A stretch of 64,000 nt of DNA from Larix kaempferi (GCA_027924585.1 BSBM01000386.1:2280001-2344000); one strand, 5' to 3'; positions 21,131 to 33,320 are shown, counted from the first letter of the stretch. The notes: generated by a model not told the origin, from the letters alone. Numbers and translations: made by a program.

Positions 21131-22463
21131 GAACATTAAAGACAGTCTGCTTGATGCACAGCTATTCGCTATACAGGTTGCCGATGATTATTATAAGGAT
21201 ATCATTAATTTTCTAACAACAGGGCTTGCACCACAGGAATTATCTGTCCAGCAGAAGAAGCAGCTAGTGGTTCTCACCGCAAACTTCACTATAATTGCAG
21301 GTCGGTTATACAAACTCAGACCAGATGAAGTCCTGCATAGATGCGTACTAGATCATGAGAAACCGCTTATTCTAGTAGATGCGCATTCAGGGGTCGCGGG
21401 AGGTCACTATGCAGGAAGGGCTACCGCGCAGAAGATATTGCACGCAGGGCTATGGTGGCCCACGATCCACAAAGATTCCAAAGAACACTGCAGGAACTGT
21501 GATGTCTCTCAAAGGACAGGGAAACCTTCATGAAGAGATGAGATGCCATTAAACCCACAGTTGACCTTGCAGATGTTTGAGAAATGGGCAATTGATTTTG
21601 TGGGTCTTATAAACCCACCAGGAAAAAGAACTGGTGCGAGGTATATTATTACTACTACTGATTACCTCATCAGATGGGTAGAAGCAAAGCCAGTAAAGGA
21701 CTGCAGTGCTAGTACTACTGCGCAGTTCATTTTCGAAGAAATATTGTCAAGATTTGGTTGTCCGAAGATTTTGATGAGTGACCAAGGTACTCATTTTTTG
21801 AACATGACCATTGAGGCACTTACAGAGGAATTCCACATTCGTCATCAGTGCAGTACCCCATATCATCCACAGGTAGATGGCACTATTGAGGCTTTCAATA
21901 AAATACTAGAGAACGCACTGACTAAGGTCTGCAATGTAAATAGAGATGATTGGGATCTGCGCGTCTCCTCTGTGTTATGGGCATACAGGACTACATGCAA
22001 GAAATTGACAGGACATACACCTTTTCAGTTGGCTTATGGGCAGTAGACTATAATGCCAATGGAATATATTGTCCCTAGTTTGAGGATCGCTGCGTTCACA
22101 GGGATGGCAGACCGCGCAGCATTAGAAGAAAGGTTGCTACACCTCGTTGGGTTGGAGGAAGATCGCTTCATTTTCGGCTTCCACAAGCAAGTTCAGAAAG
22201 ACCGCGAGAAAGCTTGGCATGATCTCCATATAAAGAACAAGTGCTTTCAGGTAGGTGACCTATTCCTCCTGTATGATAGCAAATTCATGAAGTTTCCTGG
22301 TAAATTTAAGATGCATTGGCTTGTTCCATATACTGTGATACATGTTACTAACACTGGTCCAGTCCAGTTAGCCAATTTAGCCGGCGATACCCTACCAACT
22401 TTGATAAATGGAAGAAGACTAAAGCTGTATCATGACAGCCTTGCTTCACAGAATCTTGAATAA
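21131..22463 (+). pseudogene. Integrase of outer gypsy element
   Basis: The zinc-binding H-H-C-C region is present (HSGVAGGHY..WWPTIHKDSKEHCRNC, about 21380-21510), followed by TGA 21531. The core has Asp at 21594 (WAIDFVG), Asp at 21780 (SDQGTHF) and Glu at 21888, with exactly 35 residues between the last two, the DD35E arrangement. TAG 22044 follows the LAYGQ motif. The C-terminal domain contains the helical QVQKDREKAWHDLH region, then VGDLFLLYDSKFMKFPGKF and PYTVIHV, a GPY/F-like module. No chromodomain is visible. The enzyme would insert element DNA into the chromosome. All catalytic residues survive, so the lesions are stops rather than active-site changes. Confidence 0.87.
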
Positions 22464-23038
22464 CAAGCAGAGGAAGAGATTTCCAAGTGTCAGGTACAGT
22501 TGCAATTGGACACTGGAAATGTAAAGGAGTCTGTACATGTATGATAAGTAGAACAATGTGTGTACCGTGCAGCACTACTGAAGCTGCGCGGAAGGAAAAA
22601 AAAAAAAGTAAGAAAACAGAAAAAGGAACCACGCAGTTGGAAAATTGTGGCACTGCGAAGTAACTACGCAGGATCGTAGATGGCTTGTCGTGCAGCCCGG
22701 CGCAGCACTCAGAAAAATAGCCATTACAAACCTGTTTGAGAAAAATAGCCATTATATGACCGTTGGAATGAACCGCTTCAGCATTTAACAAAAAGATAGC
22801 CATTTTGAACACACTAACGACAGAAGGGACTGAAGGATTCGCTCAAATTCACCAACCGACACTACATTAAATGCTCATCTAGCCATTGGAAGGCGCGGGG
22901 GGGACTCAGCTGCGCCTATAAATAACGCTGCATAAGGACTCGCAGGCGTTACTAGACACTTATAATTTTCATGCGTTCACTCCTATGTTAGCAATCCTTA
23001 GTCATATTTCAGAGTCAGTTGCCTACTCTCGCCAATGA
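22464..23038 (+). other. Spacer between integrase and third ORF of outer element
   Basis: No coding frame on the plus strand. It contains an A12 run near 22598 and three copies of a motif like AAATAGCCATT (about 22714, 22744, 22794). A TATA-like CTATAAATAACG at about 22916 lies some 120 bp before the next ATG and could drive a subgenomic transcript; this is a guess. Confidence 0.45.
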
Positions 23039-25944
23039 ATGTCCAAATCACCAAACAAAGAAGAAGAGCTTACACTGCAAGAAGCAATCCGAGTCTTTCA
23101 GCACGTGGGAATTGTAGAGTTAATGAAAACCCTTGCCAAGAAGGTTGCACTCGAACCCTGTCAAGCATCCAGAAGATCACCTTGCCATACTCCAATCATG
23201 CAGGACAAAGGGAAAGATAAAGGGAAAGACGTAACTGCACCACGAAGCAAGATTCTAAAGGCAGGTTAGACAGTGCAAAGATCGCTGGTCTTTCAGAAGG
23301 AACCCCTAAAGTTGACACCCGAGTATATATCACCACAGGAGTTGGATGCCCTAGTCTTTAAATTGACCAAGAATGCTAGATATGAAATCCCATTGTCGCC
23401 GATTTCAAAACATGTAGAGGTTGCCAAGAACCTGCTCGGAAAGATCACAAACTGTAAGTGGGAAGATTTTGACCTCCTAGGCGTGCAAAAGGAAGATCCC
23501 CATGCGCCTAAGTACCCATAGTTCCATCCTGACCAGTACATGTGCTGGAAAAAGGATGCCAAGGGAACTTATAACTTGGTGGCCGAAAGCTGGCTCGCAC
23601 CCGCCATTCAGTCAGGACTGCTGAACTTGTTGAGGTTGCCACATTTTGATTGTTCACCAGAGCTTAATGTAGTGGTTCGCACGCTGATGGCGCGAATCCA
23701 CCAGGGATATCTGTGGCTCGACAGAAATGTCGATGTCAACATTGATTTAATCCACCGCATCACAGGGTTAAGCAAGCGTGGTAAGGATCCCAAGCAGTTC
23801 TTCCAAGGGAAGAGTAAGGAAAAAAAAGCTGTCAAGAATATGAAGAAAAGCCATGCATTGGTGAAAGGGAAAAGAGGTTTTCCCACAGAATAAATTGAAG
23901 ACAGAGCGACAAGATTTGTCACCCAGTTGCTCGCAGGAAAACTCATCAGAACAGCTAGGCCTCCAGAGGTTCCTGCGGGCATAGTACTACTCGGTGCCGC
24001 AACAGCTGAAGGCACCAAATTCAATTGGTGTCAGTATCTTCTTAATGAGTTCTTGGATGAGCTCAATGATACACAAGAGAATGGTGGACAACTCCACTTT
24101 ACATGGCTAATCATCCTCATCACCTTGTCCAGATGGAAGGAGCCAAAGGACTATGTGGGTGTCATTACGGAAACCAACAATCCTAGAGGTTTCCGTTATG
24201 TCAACCTCTAGGAAAACATCAATGTAGAGCGACAGCACGTGATAGTTGAAGTTTTCTATCAGTATTACAATCAGTTGCGCGATGTGATCACCCAGACAGC
24301 CCGCATCACAAAGAAGGTAACGTCAAAATACATTCGCATTCTTGATTTTCAGGCTGACATGTGATGTATTTTTATTTCACCCAAGGCAAAGATGAAGAAG
24401 CAAGAATGGTACCCGGGTAACTACCATATGTATGAAATGAAGACGACATTGAAATCCTCATGAAGGACTGGCCCGTCGACTTCCAGGTTGAAGTCATGGA
24501 TGTGGAAACTGACTCAGACGAAGATGAACCAATCCCATTGTCATGCCCGATTGTTGAAGGAACAGGAAAGCGGAAAGAGCCTGAGACCTCGCAGAAGCCG
24601 AAGGCACGGAAGAAGATGATGGCCACAAAGACTCAATCTAAGATAGTGTTGAACGAAGACGACTTCGACATGATTGTAGAAAGGGTCTCAAACCAGATGC
24701 AGGAGCTAATGACAGAAAAAGACAAGAAGGACAAGGTCATACAGGATGACCTACACAAGACTAGGCTTTCACTGCAAGGTCTTATGAAGAAAATGGACGA
24801 TGTCCAAAAGAGCCTTACCTTGTCGCGCGGCACAGCAGCCGAAGGGAGGTCGATAGGAACCTCGCAGTAAACGCTGCCACAACTAGCCATAACGCTACCG
24901 TCAAAGACCAGGATTGTCCATGTGGACCCATTAGCTATTGCATTGCCAATGACCGAACAGATCGTCCTGGACACAAAGGGTGTCGAGAGGGTAGAGCTCG
25001 ATTTGGCCAAAATCCCCTTACCAGGCTTACACTTCATCCACACGCAGATTGTCGAGGAGATGCATGAATGAACAGTAGAGTCGATGAAGTCACAAGCGGA
25101 GCTCCACACAGCAAACAGGAAGCTCGAGTTGCACGCAGACATGCAGCTGCATGATGAACAGGACCACCGAAAACAATTGGAGTCTACCATATCTACTGTT
25201 GCCATGGATATTGAAGGTATAGAACTCCAGGATGATCCTGCGGACACAGTTCTGAGGATTGGAGAAAGGGTGAAATCCTTGAATTCGGAGACGTAGGATA
25301 AACAAATTTTTTATGAGGCTGATCTTGCCACATTGAAGGAAAAACTAAACACGTAGGCACCATTAACTGAGTAGTAGTTAAGAGAGGAAGCAGTGAGCGT
25401 TTCCGCACAGAGCATAACGAGTGAGATGTCTAAGTGCCAAGATCTCTTGGAAAAAGTTTCAAAGGCATTCACTGCCCTTGAAGAGGATCAAGGGCTACTG
25501 CAGGTAAAGACCGCGGTAAAAGAAAAGCAGACCGCGCTAGAGAAGTTGGACGTAGAGCTTAAGGCTTTTCCACCCAGGGAGAGGCTGTCTAGGTATAAGG
25601 AAATATCAGGCTTGAAAAAGGAAGTCTAGGCATTAAGAGAAAAAGAGACTGAGATGGATAATCAGTCACAGCAACTCCTGGAGGATGCTACAGTAGTGTC
25701 GCAGCAGATAGAAGACAAGCTGAAGGAACTGCGCGACAACCAAGAGCAGGTACAGGGACAGATTGGAGAAGAGATAACTCCAACACTGCTTGAAACAGTA
25801 CAACAAGTTGAACAAGATACCATAGAAGCAGTGGAACAGTTGTTCGATGCATATAATGAGTTCGCGGCCAAATTAGTTCCATCGGTCGCGGAGCAGAGTG
25901 AGACGATCGAAGCAGCAAGTGGCTCGGGGACGAGCCACATGTAA
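23039..25944 (+). pseudogene. Third ORF of outer element, after integrase; unrecognised, C-terminal coiled coil
   Basis: A sense-strand coding region of about 960 codons fills the space to the polypurine tract. The N-terminal part stays in one frame from 23039 to about 24360 with TAG 23267, TAG 23519, TAA 23891 and TAG 24209; the frame then changes near 24360-24440 and stays constant to 25944. The first half is mixed alpha/beta-like, including SPISKHVEVAKNLLGKI, ESWLAPAIQSGLLNL and VNIDLIHRITGLSKRGKDP. The middle is acidic (DVETDSDEDEPIPL) then Lys-rich. The last 350 codons are heptad-rich coiled coil (for example AFTALEEDQGLLQVKTAVKE and SQQIEDKLKELRDNQEQVQG). No signal peptide or membrane segment is visible, so it is not envelope-like despite its position. 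I do not recognise the family. Confidence 0.65.
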
Positions 25945-25956
25945 GTGTTAGGGGCA
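25945..25956 (+). promoter_or_regulatory. Polypurine tract of outer element
   Basis: GTGTTAGGGGCA lies directly before the TG of the 3' LTR and directly after the TAA that ends the third ORF. Confidence 0.7.
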
Positions 25957-27552
25957 TGTTGGGCCCAAGTTGGGACAAAGTTTTGGTAACATTTTTGATA
26001 AGCAGGAAAAGATGATCTGGCGCAGCTCAAAAAAAGAGGTAAGTTTGTCTAAGTGTTGAGGGTGCTATGAAGTTGTGCGCCGCATCCAAATTTTGGAAGC
26101 ACCGCGAAGACCAGCGCTGCGAGGAAGTAGTGCTGCGAAGAAATCAGGCCACGAGGAGCTAGAAAAGCGGAGTGTTGGACAAGGATCAAGTGCAGGTACC
26201 GGATGGACCAGTAGTGGTCTAATTTTGGAAAGATGCTCCAGGAGTGCCGAGCGGTGGGCACGAGCAAATCAGGAAGGCGGCCAATGCATGAGTTTGTTAA
26301 GGAAAGGACAGCTCAGGGAAAGCGATGGCTTGGCACACCTGGTGGGAGAAACTGTTAGAGATGAACAGTTCAGTGAAAGTGACCTGTTGGCACGCGTGTG
26401 ACAGGAAGGCCGATAGCGACAAAAGGAAGACGTGGAGAACTGCCATGATGAAGCAGACGCTACCAGATGCCAGCAAGCCGGTTTAGGGAAATCGACACAG
26501 TTTTGTAAACCCTAAGGTTTTTTGGGTTAGGTCTTCGGCATTGTAAAGACATGACCTTTGGGCATGATCTACTTAAGAAGACAATTTTTTAAGGGATGGG
26601 GTTACTCTTTACTTTTGCTGTTACAATTTTGGATTGTGGTCTTGTAAAATCTCTTGAGCTAAGAAGATTGTAAAGGCTCTGTAGCTGTGTGCGCAGAGAC
26701 CTATCTGAGAGGAAGGAGAGTCTGCAGCTGAGTGCGCAGACTAAGAACGGTTGTCCCCATCCCTTTTAAAGAAATATATTACCAATCGTTCTTGTGGACG
26801 TAGCTTCCCAACCGGGGGAGTGAACCACGTTAAATATTGTGTTGTGCGATTGTGCTTTATGAATGAATGCCTATCTGTATTTTCTGTAAATGAATGTCTA
26901 GATGTTTCTTTGCATGCTGTTATGAGAGAGCTTTGATATGCATTTTCCTTCAGAAGAGTATGGAGATGATATGTTAAGTTCCATATGAACAGATGAATGA
27001 TGAAAGTGTTGTGTTTGAAGACAGTGACTCAGTCATTTAGTTAAACACTCTCCTATACGCAGTAAAAGAATGCTTAACAGTTGGATTGTATAGTCATATA
27101 TGTTCAAATCGCAGTACCCCGACTTAACGAATGAATGTAAGAAGAATAGTTAGTTAAGCGCCTGAACGAGTGGATGAGTGATATTCATTTCAGTTCCTTA
27201 AGTGTCTTCAAGATAATCCAAGTATAGAATAAAGCTGCATTGTTCGCAGCTTCAGGAGAAGTCCCGCGATAGAAGAACATAGTGGTGCGGACCGCAGCGT
27301 TGCCCATCGCTGCGCAGTCTCACCTCGCAGCACGTACCCCCTGTTGTGATACGCACTATGTCCATCCAAGCAACTTATCACTTACTATGGAAATCTAATT
27401 CCGTAGTACCCCATAGATACACCTCGGGTGAGACCTCAACTTGCTCGCAGGTTGTTGCCGAAAGGGCCAGTGCGAAGGGGTTTTGTTGGTCAAAGGGAAA
27501 CCGCGAAGAACCTGGGTCTTATAGAAAACCTCTGGGTCAGTTATATCCAACA
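25957..27552 (+). repeat. Outer element 3' LTR
   Basis: 1,596 bp, from TGTTGGGCCC to ..TATCCAACA, followed by the duplication cccac (27553-27557). It is uninterrupted and so shows what the left LTR looked like before the nested insertion. The AATAAAG-like site and the TATA-like stretch match those of the left LTR. Confidence 0.94.
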
Positions 27553-27557
27553 CCCAC

Positions 27558-30500
27558 CAACCTCTCACATGCATTCAATCATTGGTTTTATCAAGTCAAA
27601 GGAGGTAAATGACTTATTTAAGGCACATGTTAGAAAATAGATCGAGTCTGGGGCTAAAACTTGGTAAAAGAGGATTTACTTTCTCATAGACCTCCTTTCC
27701 TCTTCCTCTCTAATGGAACCATAGCCCCTCTATTACTATATATGCAACCAGCTTAAAACATTATATTATATTCTAAAATAATAATTGCATAGCTTTAAAT
27801 CATCAAGATAAACTTAACACATGGCCCATATATGAATATTTACATCATACATGCATGGCTATTCACTAGTGAGGTTGTTAGCACTATTCTTGTAATGGGC
27901 AAAAATTTAAGATATATTTTCGAATAAATTTTAGTCAAGTTCTTTCTGGATGGGGACAAAATTTAGGTTAAAGATTAAGTTATTATTTTCAACGAGTTGG
28001 AGGGAGACTTTGATTTTGTTTAAAATTTATTGTTTCTAAATTATAGGTTTTGTTTAAAATTTATTGTTGTCAAATTATAGATTTGGGCAAAAGCAAAGAT
28101 TGAGTTTCATTGAAACCTTTCAAATAACCATCCAAGTCATGTAAAGTTAGACTAAGGTCTCCACGAGCAACATGAACGTCCAGACATCAAGCATGCAGAT
28201 AAGCCAACACATGGAGAGCTCACATGCAGATAACTCATTCTTTGCAGATAATGAGGACAGTTGTATATATAAATGTTTTGAAATTCGTATATCTTTTCCA
28301 TGTGGGATATCTCCCTCTATATGCAAAAGAACAATGCTTACATTCATAAAATTATTTAGTGGAGTGCCAAACAACAGAGGCGATTTTGTAGTAGAGTTTG
28401 AAAGAAACATCATCCATGGCAGTGATGTAGTTGAGAATGAAATTGCACTATGGTTTCAGTCCCCTGTCGCAATGCACTAATGTATTGTGATAAAGGTGCA
28501 GACTGCACTAATGTATTGTGATAAAGGTGCAGACTGCACTAATGTATTGTGATAAAGGCGCAAACTGTATATTCAAGTTATTTGAAAAGAGGTGTGGCTC
28601 CTTTATTCTTTATTATTGTTGGGGTAGACCAGTTAGAGGGATAAGTGTCGAGATATACACTGTAGAATGTCGAAGAAGAGCCAAGACAGAATATCTATTT
28701 TTAGTTTTAGTCAAATTGAAGTAGTAATCTCAGATTTGAATGGATCCAAATCAATTCACATTTCCAGGCTAGTATATCAACATATCCTTACAAGTGGCAG
28801 AGGACATGGTAGTTAGAGCATTTTAGGTATCAAATTCAGCAAATGTTCATTAATTCACCTTTAGCAGCAGATGTTCTTCATTTCTAGGTATTTCAGTAGT
28901 GCTAACTACATTTGAAAATGCATAAATGCTACCAAAAAACCTGTAAAATTAAAGAAATAAGAGTTTTTAATTTTCAAAGGTGGTTAGTGATCTGGTGGTT
29001 CCTAAGGCTTGGTCAAAGAAGTTGCCATTAAAATGGGATCTCCAACAGTTATGTTATTTATTAGATACACATCAACATTTGTTATTGTTGTCTTTGGCAA
29101 AAAAAGATCTTCGATCTTTTTCTCTTGTAATTAATCATTGTCTTGTAGTTCAAACTCCATTTATTATAAGAGGAAGGGAAAACATGGAATAAAGGGTTCT
29201 TCCTTAGGGAAGCTTAAGGGTTTGAATAGATAATCTTTGAAGGCTGATGTAAGAACAAGGATCTTAATGAACATGCTACAATATTATGCAATTGGTTCAA
29301 GCTTAGAGATTGATTCCATTATAGGTTAGATTGTGTCCTTTTAAGTTGTATTCATGATTTCTCATGTTGAATACAAAGTTACTTTCGCGTTGCATAAGTT
29401 ACCTCACTTTTTCAGATTGAATAACAACCATCCTTATTTTGTATTGCCTGAAATTAGTGAGCTTTGTTTTATATTGTTTCCCACTTCAAAACGTTGTTTT
29501 GGAGCAGGATTACCTCTTGTGAATGTATCCGATCGAATGTATCACCTACAGTGTGTATGCCTCTTACCTATGAAGTGTTTCCATCAAGTTCAATACAGCT
29601 TGTAATTCCATCCTAGGTTCTCATCCCCCCTTGACTTACTCAACCTAACATACCAATCAAAACCATTTCAAATCCAAGATGTGCTAAACTTTGCCTTGTT
29701 GCAATCAGAGGAAAACTTTTAGCACTAACAGGGGTCTTGTCCTTGAGCTCCGCACTAAGAATCCTTACTACATTGTTTACATCATTTTACATCATTTTAT
29801 TTCATACAAACCAAGGGGTGACCCATGGCTCAAGAACCACCGTCATGGGAAGTGAACCTTGCTCATTGGTGAAAAAACTCATCACTCCTTACTAATGGAC
29901 CCAACCCCTTTGTTATAAAAAACAATATTAATAAATTGTTTTTATTATTAAACTCTTAGAAAATCCTTATCAAATTTATAAATAAAAAAAGTAAAAATAA
30001 ATAAATAAAAAATTAAATCAATACTAATAAATTGAGTTTGTCCATTTATTAAGCTCATAACTCATAAGCTTGTGATGTTTCAACAATACAATGAAAATGC
30101 TTTTTTTTTCAAATATCATGTATGGATTGAGTTAAGTACGTTGATAAACATTTTTCTTCCATAAAACACTTTGCAAATGACATTTAAAATCATCTCAATT
30201 ATCTACCTTACTCTAATCAAACTGTCCATTTATCAAACTCTTTCTACAACATGTAGAGGATGTTCTCACCAAGTGTTATGCATTATGCAACATGTGTATT
30301 CATACATGATGTTTTCACAAGCTATTTGAATTGACTTCATTCCCCTTATCAGTTGAGAAAATCATTGCAATGACAAATGCTTCTTAGTGGATCAAATTTG
30401 GGTAGAGCTACAATGGATTTAATGAATATTTGATTTTCTACTTGGTAGTCCTCCCAAATGGAGAAGGTACTTTGCACTTTTGTATTCACGCCAAGATCCC

Positions 30501-31629
30501 TCTTCTATGTGATTTTAGATGTAGTGTTCCCATGTTAGAACAGTTAAGTTTTTATATTTAACTAGGAATAACAATAGTACTTGAAATCAATGAACAATCA
30601 TACGCATAAGCATTCACATTCGACACACAAATTTACCATCGGGAAACTGATCCATATTTATGCAGGAATGCAACAGAATACACAAATACCCATAAAAAAC
30701 ACAGATGCAGTGGAAATAACACTTTGTTTCATTAATCAAAGAACTGAAACTTGTTTACATACTGGATGGAAATAAACTGGCTAGAGTGTTGGTAGCTTAT
30801 CTCTGAGAAGAGATGTGGCGGCTACATGCCTCTGTCTGCCTTGCAATGAGGCTCGAAGGCCTATATATTATTGAGAAACAATGGAAAACCCTACACATCC
30901 AAAAACCTAACCCTAGGAGGTGAAACGCCATGCTACGGGCCCCGTTGGGTAACTTGGTACATCAATTTCCCGGGGTTGTAACTTTGGCATACTACCTCCG
31001 TTTGACGCGCATGACACATCCTTAGAAATATCTATTCAAGGATTACAAAAAGGGTCGGCAAATCTCGAGTCCGACACGCGAAAGGGGTAGGCGCGCATTA
31101 CTCATATTTGCCTGACCATTCGATGCCGAAAAAACATCGTTTAGGGCCTCAAAACGGCTCCAGATGTTTGGGACCCGAAAACTGCCAAAAATAGGAAATT
31201 GTGCTACTGTTAAGGAAACTGAAAAACTGAAAGAAACACTAGTGGGGGTCCAAGTGGAATAGGCGGGTGGCCACTAATATACTCCTGGATCAAAAACCCT
31301 CTATGACATGAGGGAGAAAACCCCAGCAAAATATTTCTTAGTATATTGATAGATAGTAGAGAATGTTTGCTTCACAATGAGAAAATTACATCAAGCACCC
31401 CTAGCGCAATTATAGAGCAAGAGAGATAAACAAATAAGAGAAACTCAGAAAATATTCTCCACTCAACCAATTTGCTAATATTGGTCGTGCACAAATTGCC
31501 TTCAAAAGAATTCGCTCCAACATTGGATACATCAATCCTGCATGGAAAAGTGTGCCATACTTCTCATGAAATGGATTTAACTCTGTGTCTTGACTTCAGA
31601 ATGAACTCACCCTTTAACTGGATGCTAGA
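27558..31629. other. Intergenic DNA, no recognisable gene
   Basis: Mostly AT-rich. Short frames at 28172-28480 and 28980-29192 match nothing I know. From about 30780 to 31260 the base composition changes (GC-richer, with CGCGCATT and CCCGGGG words), which could be an old LTR fragment, but I find no partner copy in the window. The only clear structure is the 31 bp minisatellite listed separately. Confidence 0.5.
28474..28566. repeat. 31 bp minisatellite, three copies
   Basis: The unit beginning GCACTAATGTATTGTGATAA starts at 28474, 28505 and 28536. The first two copies are identical and the third has two changes near its end. Confidence 0.93.
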
Positions 31630-31637
31630 CCACTTAG

Positions 31638-31760
31638 TTAGTTGGTTAACTTAAGTGTCGTCATGCAAGTGTGATAACTCAAGTGTCGTCTTTTAGTTTA
31701 ACTTTAGTGTCGCAACTCAAGAGTCGTCTTTTAGTTTCACACAAGTGTTGTCATGAAAAA
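31638..31760. repeat. Short direct repeats around AAGTGTCGTC
   Basis: Four or five imperfect copies of (C/T)AAGTGTCGTC/AAGAGTCGTC separated by TTTTAGTTT-type spacers, with a spacing near 40 bp. Could be subterminal repeats of a DNA transposon, but I found no matching terminal inverted repeat. Confidence 0.5.
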
Positions 31761-31935
31761 ACACTTAGTTAGCTAAATATTATTTGTTAATACTTAGTTA
31801 AGGGTACCCGTATGAAGTTGGTACCCAAAAAGATTTCAATGGAAGTGCACTAGCAGAAAAAAAACAAGGATACGCAAGTGCATTCAAACACGCGTACGTG
31901 CCCCTGCTTTGGCAATGTCGATCGTCCAAGTTGGT

Positions 31936-32056
31936 GAGTTGATGTGGACGATATGTGTGCACACACTTTATTAACGCATACGCAAACATATGTGCGCATG
32001 CGTCATTAATGTGTACGCAAACATATGCGTGCACGCGTCATTAACGCATGCGCGCA
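31936..32056. repeat. Alternating purine-pyrimidine repeats (Z-DNA-prone)
   Basis: Three imperfect copies of a unit of about 42 bp containing CATTAAYGYRTACGCAAACATATG followed by YGTGCRCGCGT. Most of the tract alternates purine and pyrimidine, including GTGTGCACACAC, ATATGTGCGCATGCGT and GCATGCGCGCAC. Confidence 0.8.
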
Positions 32057-32099
32057 CCTGTGTTTTTTATTTAAAAAAAAGACCGCGGGTTTGTTATCA

Positions 32100-32333
32100 C
32101 AATAACAAAACCGCGAGCGAGGAGTGGAGATATAGAGCCCCCGCGAGCGCGTGTTGGAGCACCCAACAACCTCTTACTCAGCATCAAACTCAACCTCCAC
32201 TTCGTTGCTTCTAGTGCCTCCAGGTAGGTGCTCAACCAATCAATTTTTTGTTTTTGTTTTTCTTGTTTTCCATTACAATTTTAAATTTAAAAAAAATTAC
32301 AATCAATTAAAAACCAAAAAATTGTCATTGCAG
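32100..32333 (+). other. Possible 5' untranslated exon and first intron (32224-32333) of an unnamed gene
   Basis: The sequence GCCTCCAG|GTAGGT at 32224 is a near-perfect splice donor. TTGTCATTGCAG|AT at 32333 is a good acceptor after a T-rich stretch. The 110 bp between is AT-rich, as plant introns are. The upstream piece (32100-32223) is GC-richer. An ATG follows 20 bp after the acceptor (32353). Confidence 0.45.
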
Positions 32334-32352
32334 ATTAAATACACCTAACAAA

Positions 32353-33320
32353 ATGACAAACACACCACAACCATCAGAGGAAACCAATGAAACCGAACCA
32401 TCAACATTGGAATGTATCATGAACCTGGTGATGAACAATCTGAAAACCTTGAGGATGAATTACATCAAGATTTAAACGAATTAAGGGTATTAAGCGATGA
32501 ATTGAAGAGCACCAAGGAACCCTCTCGGGTTTACCTGGCTTAATCATTGCAAAACATCATTGAATCCATCAACATTTCCCACAGTGAGATCACAAATCTA
32601 AGCCAATATACGGATCAAATGAGGGAGCACTATTCCACTGGGATATCAAAAGAACAAATTAAAGACCTCAACATCACGAAAGCACAATTGTACGGCAAAT
32701 TCATAGATCCCGAGACAAGACAGCCTCTAGATGTGAGGAAGAGACAGGTTTGCATGGACTGGTGTATTTACTAGCCATGGAGAGATAACTGGAGAAAGAG
32801 ATGGTTTATGGTGTTTGACAAGCCCCCATGCAATAATTTAGAGGTCACACAATATTTTCTTAGGAAATTGTGGGTTGAGTTTGAGCTAGGCTACCATGTC
32901 AATTATTTTGACATCATTGAGTTTCAGGGTGTTGGTCTTGGCTCTGCCCAAGATCGACCTCAGGCCCGCCGCAACCCACTCAGAGGACCTCCTGCACCCA
33001 GGAGAGAGCCAAACCCCCCTCCTCAGCCACCTGGGTTTGGTAGCGTCCTAGATGAGATTGATGACTCGGTTAGATGTGCCACACATGATTTTCTTAGACA
33101 TACCACATTTGTGGCTATGTCTTCACAGAGCCGGGAGGACAACGATGAGACACACATAGATGCACGGTCTATGGGTGGTACCCGGAACAGACCAAGTACA
33201 GGTGGAACCCAGGAGGGGCCATCTAGTTCGTCTGGAACAATGGTACATCGTTCTTCTCACTGTGGTCATTCCTGCCATGGTCCTACGCAACAACATGCCA
33301 CAGAGAGCTACATGGACCAA
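32353..33320 (+). pseudogene. Main exon of an unrecognised gene or gene relic
   Basis: From about 32412 frame 0 is coding-like to 33320, with only TAA 32541 and TAG 32772 inside. The ATG at 32353 is in another frame, so a frameshift near 32400 is implied. The N-terminal part is acidic and helical (NLEDELHQDLNELRVLSDEL); then comes AQLYGKFIDPETRQPLDVRK and a Trp/Arg-rich WRDNWRKRWFMVFDKP. The second half is Pro/Arg-rich (RNPLRGPPAPRREPNPPPQP) and Ser/Gly-rich. It ends with ..YMDQ at a possible donor GTTAGC (33321). I recognise no family. It could be a decayed host gene, or the second gene of a DNA transposon with introns. Confidence 0.45.

Larger units (their letters stand above)
5379..27552 (+). 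mobile_element. Outer Ty3/gypsy LTR retrotransposon, decayed, interrupted by a nested element
   Basis: The element has TG..CA LTRs of about 1.6 kb, a 5 bp duplication (cccac) at both ends, and the domain order Gag, zinc knuckles, protease, Gag-like domain, reverse transcriptase, RNase H, integrase. RT before integrase marks it as Ty3/gypsy. A further sense-strand ORF lies between integrase and the 3' LTR. Without the inserted minus-strand element (5439-14114 plus its 5 bp duplication) the element is about 13.5 kb. The coding part carries at least one single-base deletion in RT and many nonsense codons, so it cannot make its proteins. LTR divergence by eye is around 5%, unevenly spread. The coding region is richer in GC and in CG-containing words such as GCGCAG than the AT-rich flanks. 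Confidence 0.93.

Noticed and set aside
24633-26030. Minus-strand Ser/Cys-rich frames (for example 24633-25247 and 25662-26030)
   Set aside because: They are antisense to the coiled-coil coding region of the outer element; their Ser/Cys content is the complement of Glu/Gln/Lys codons.
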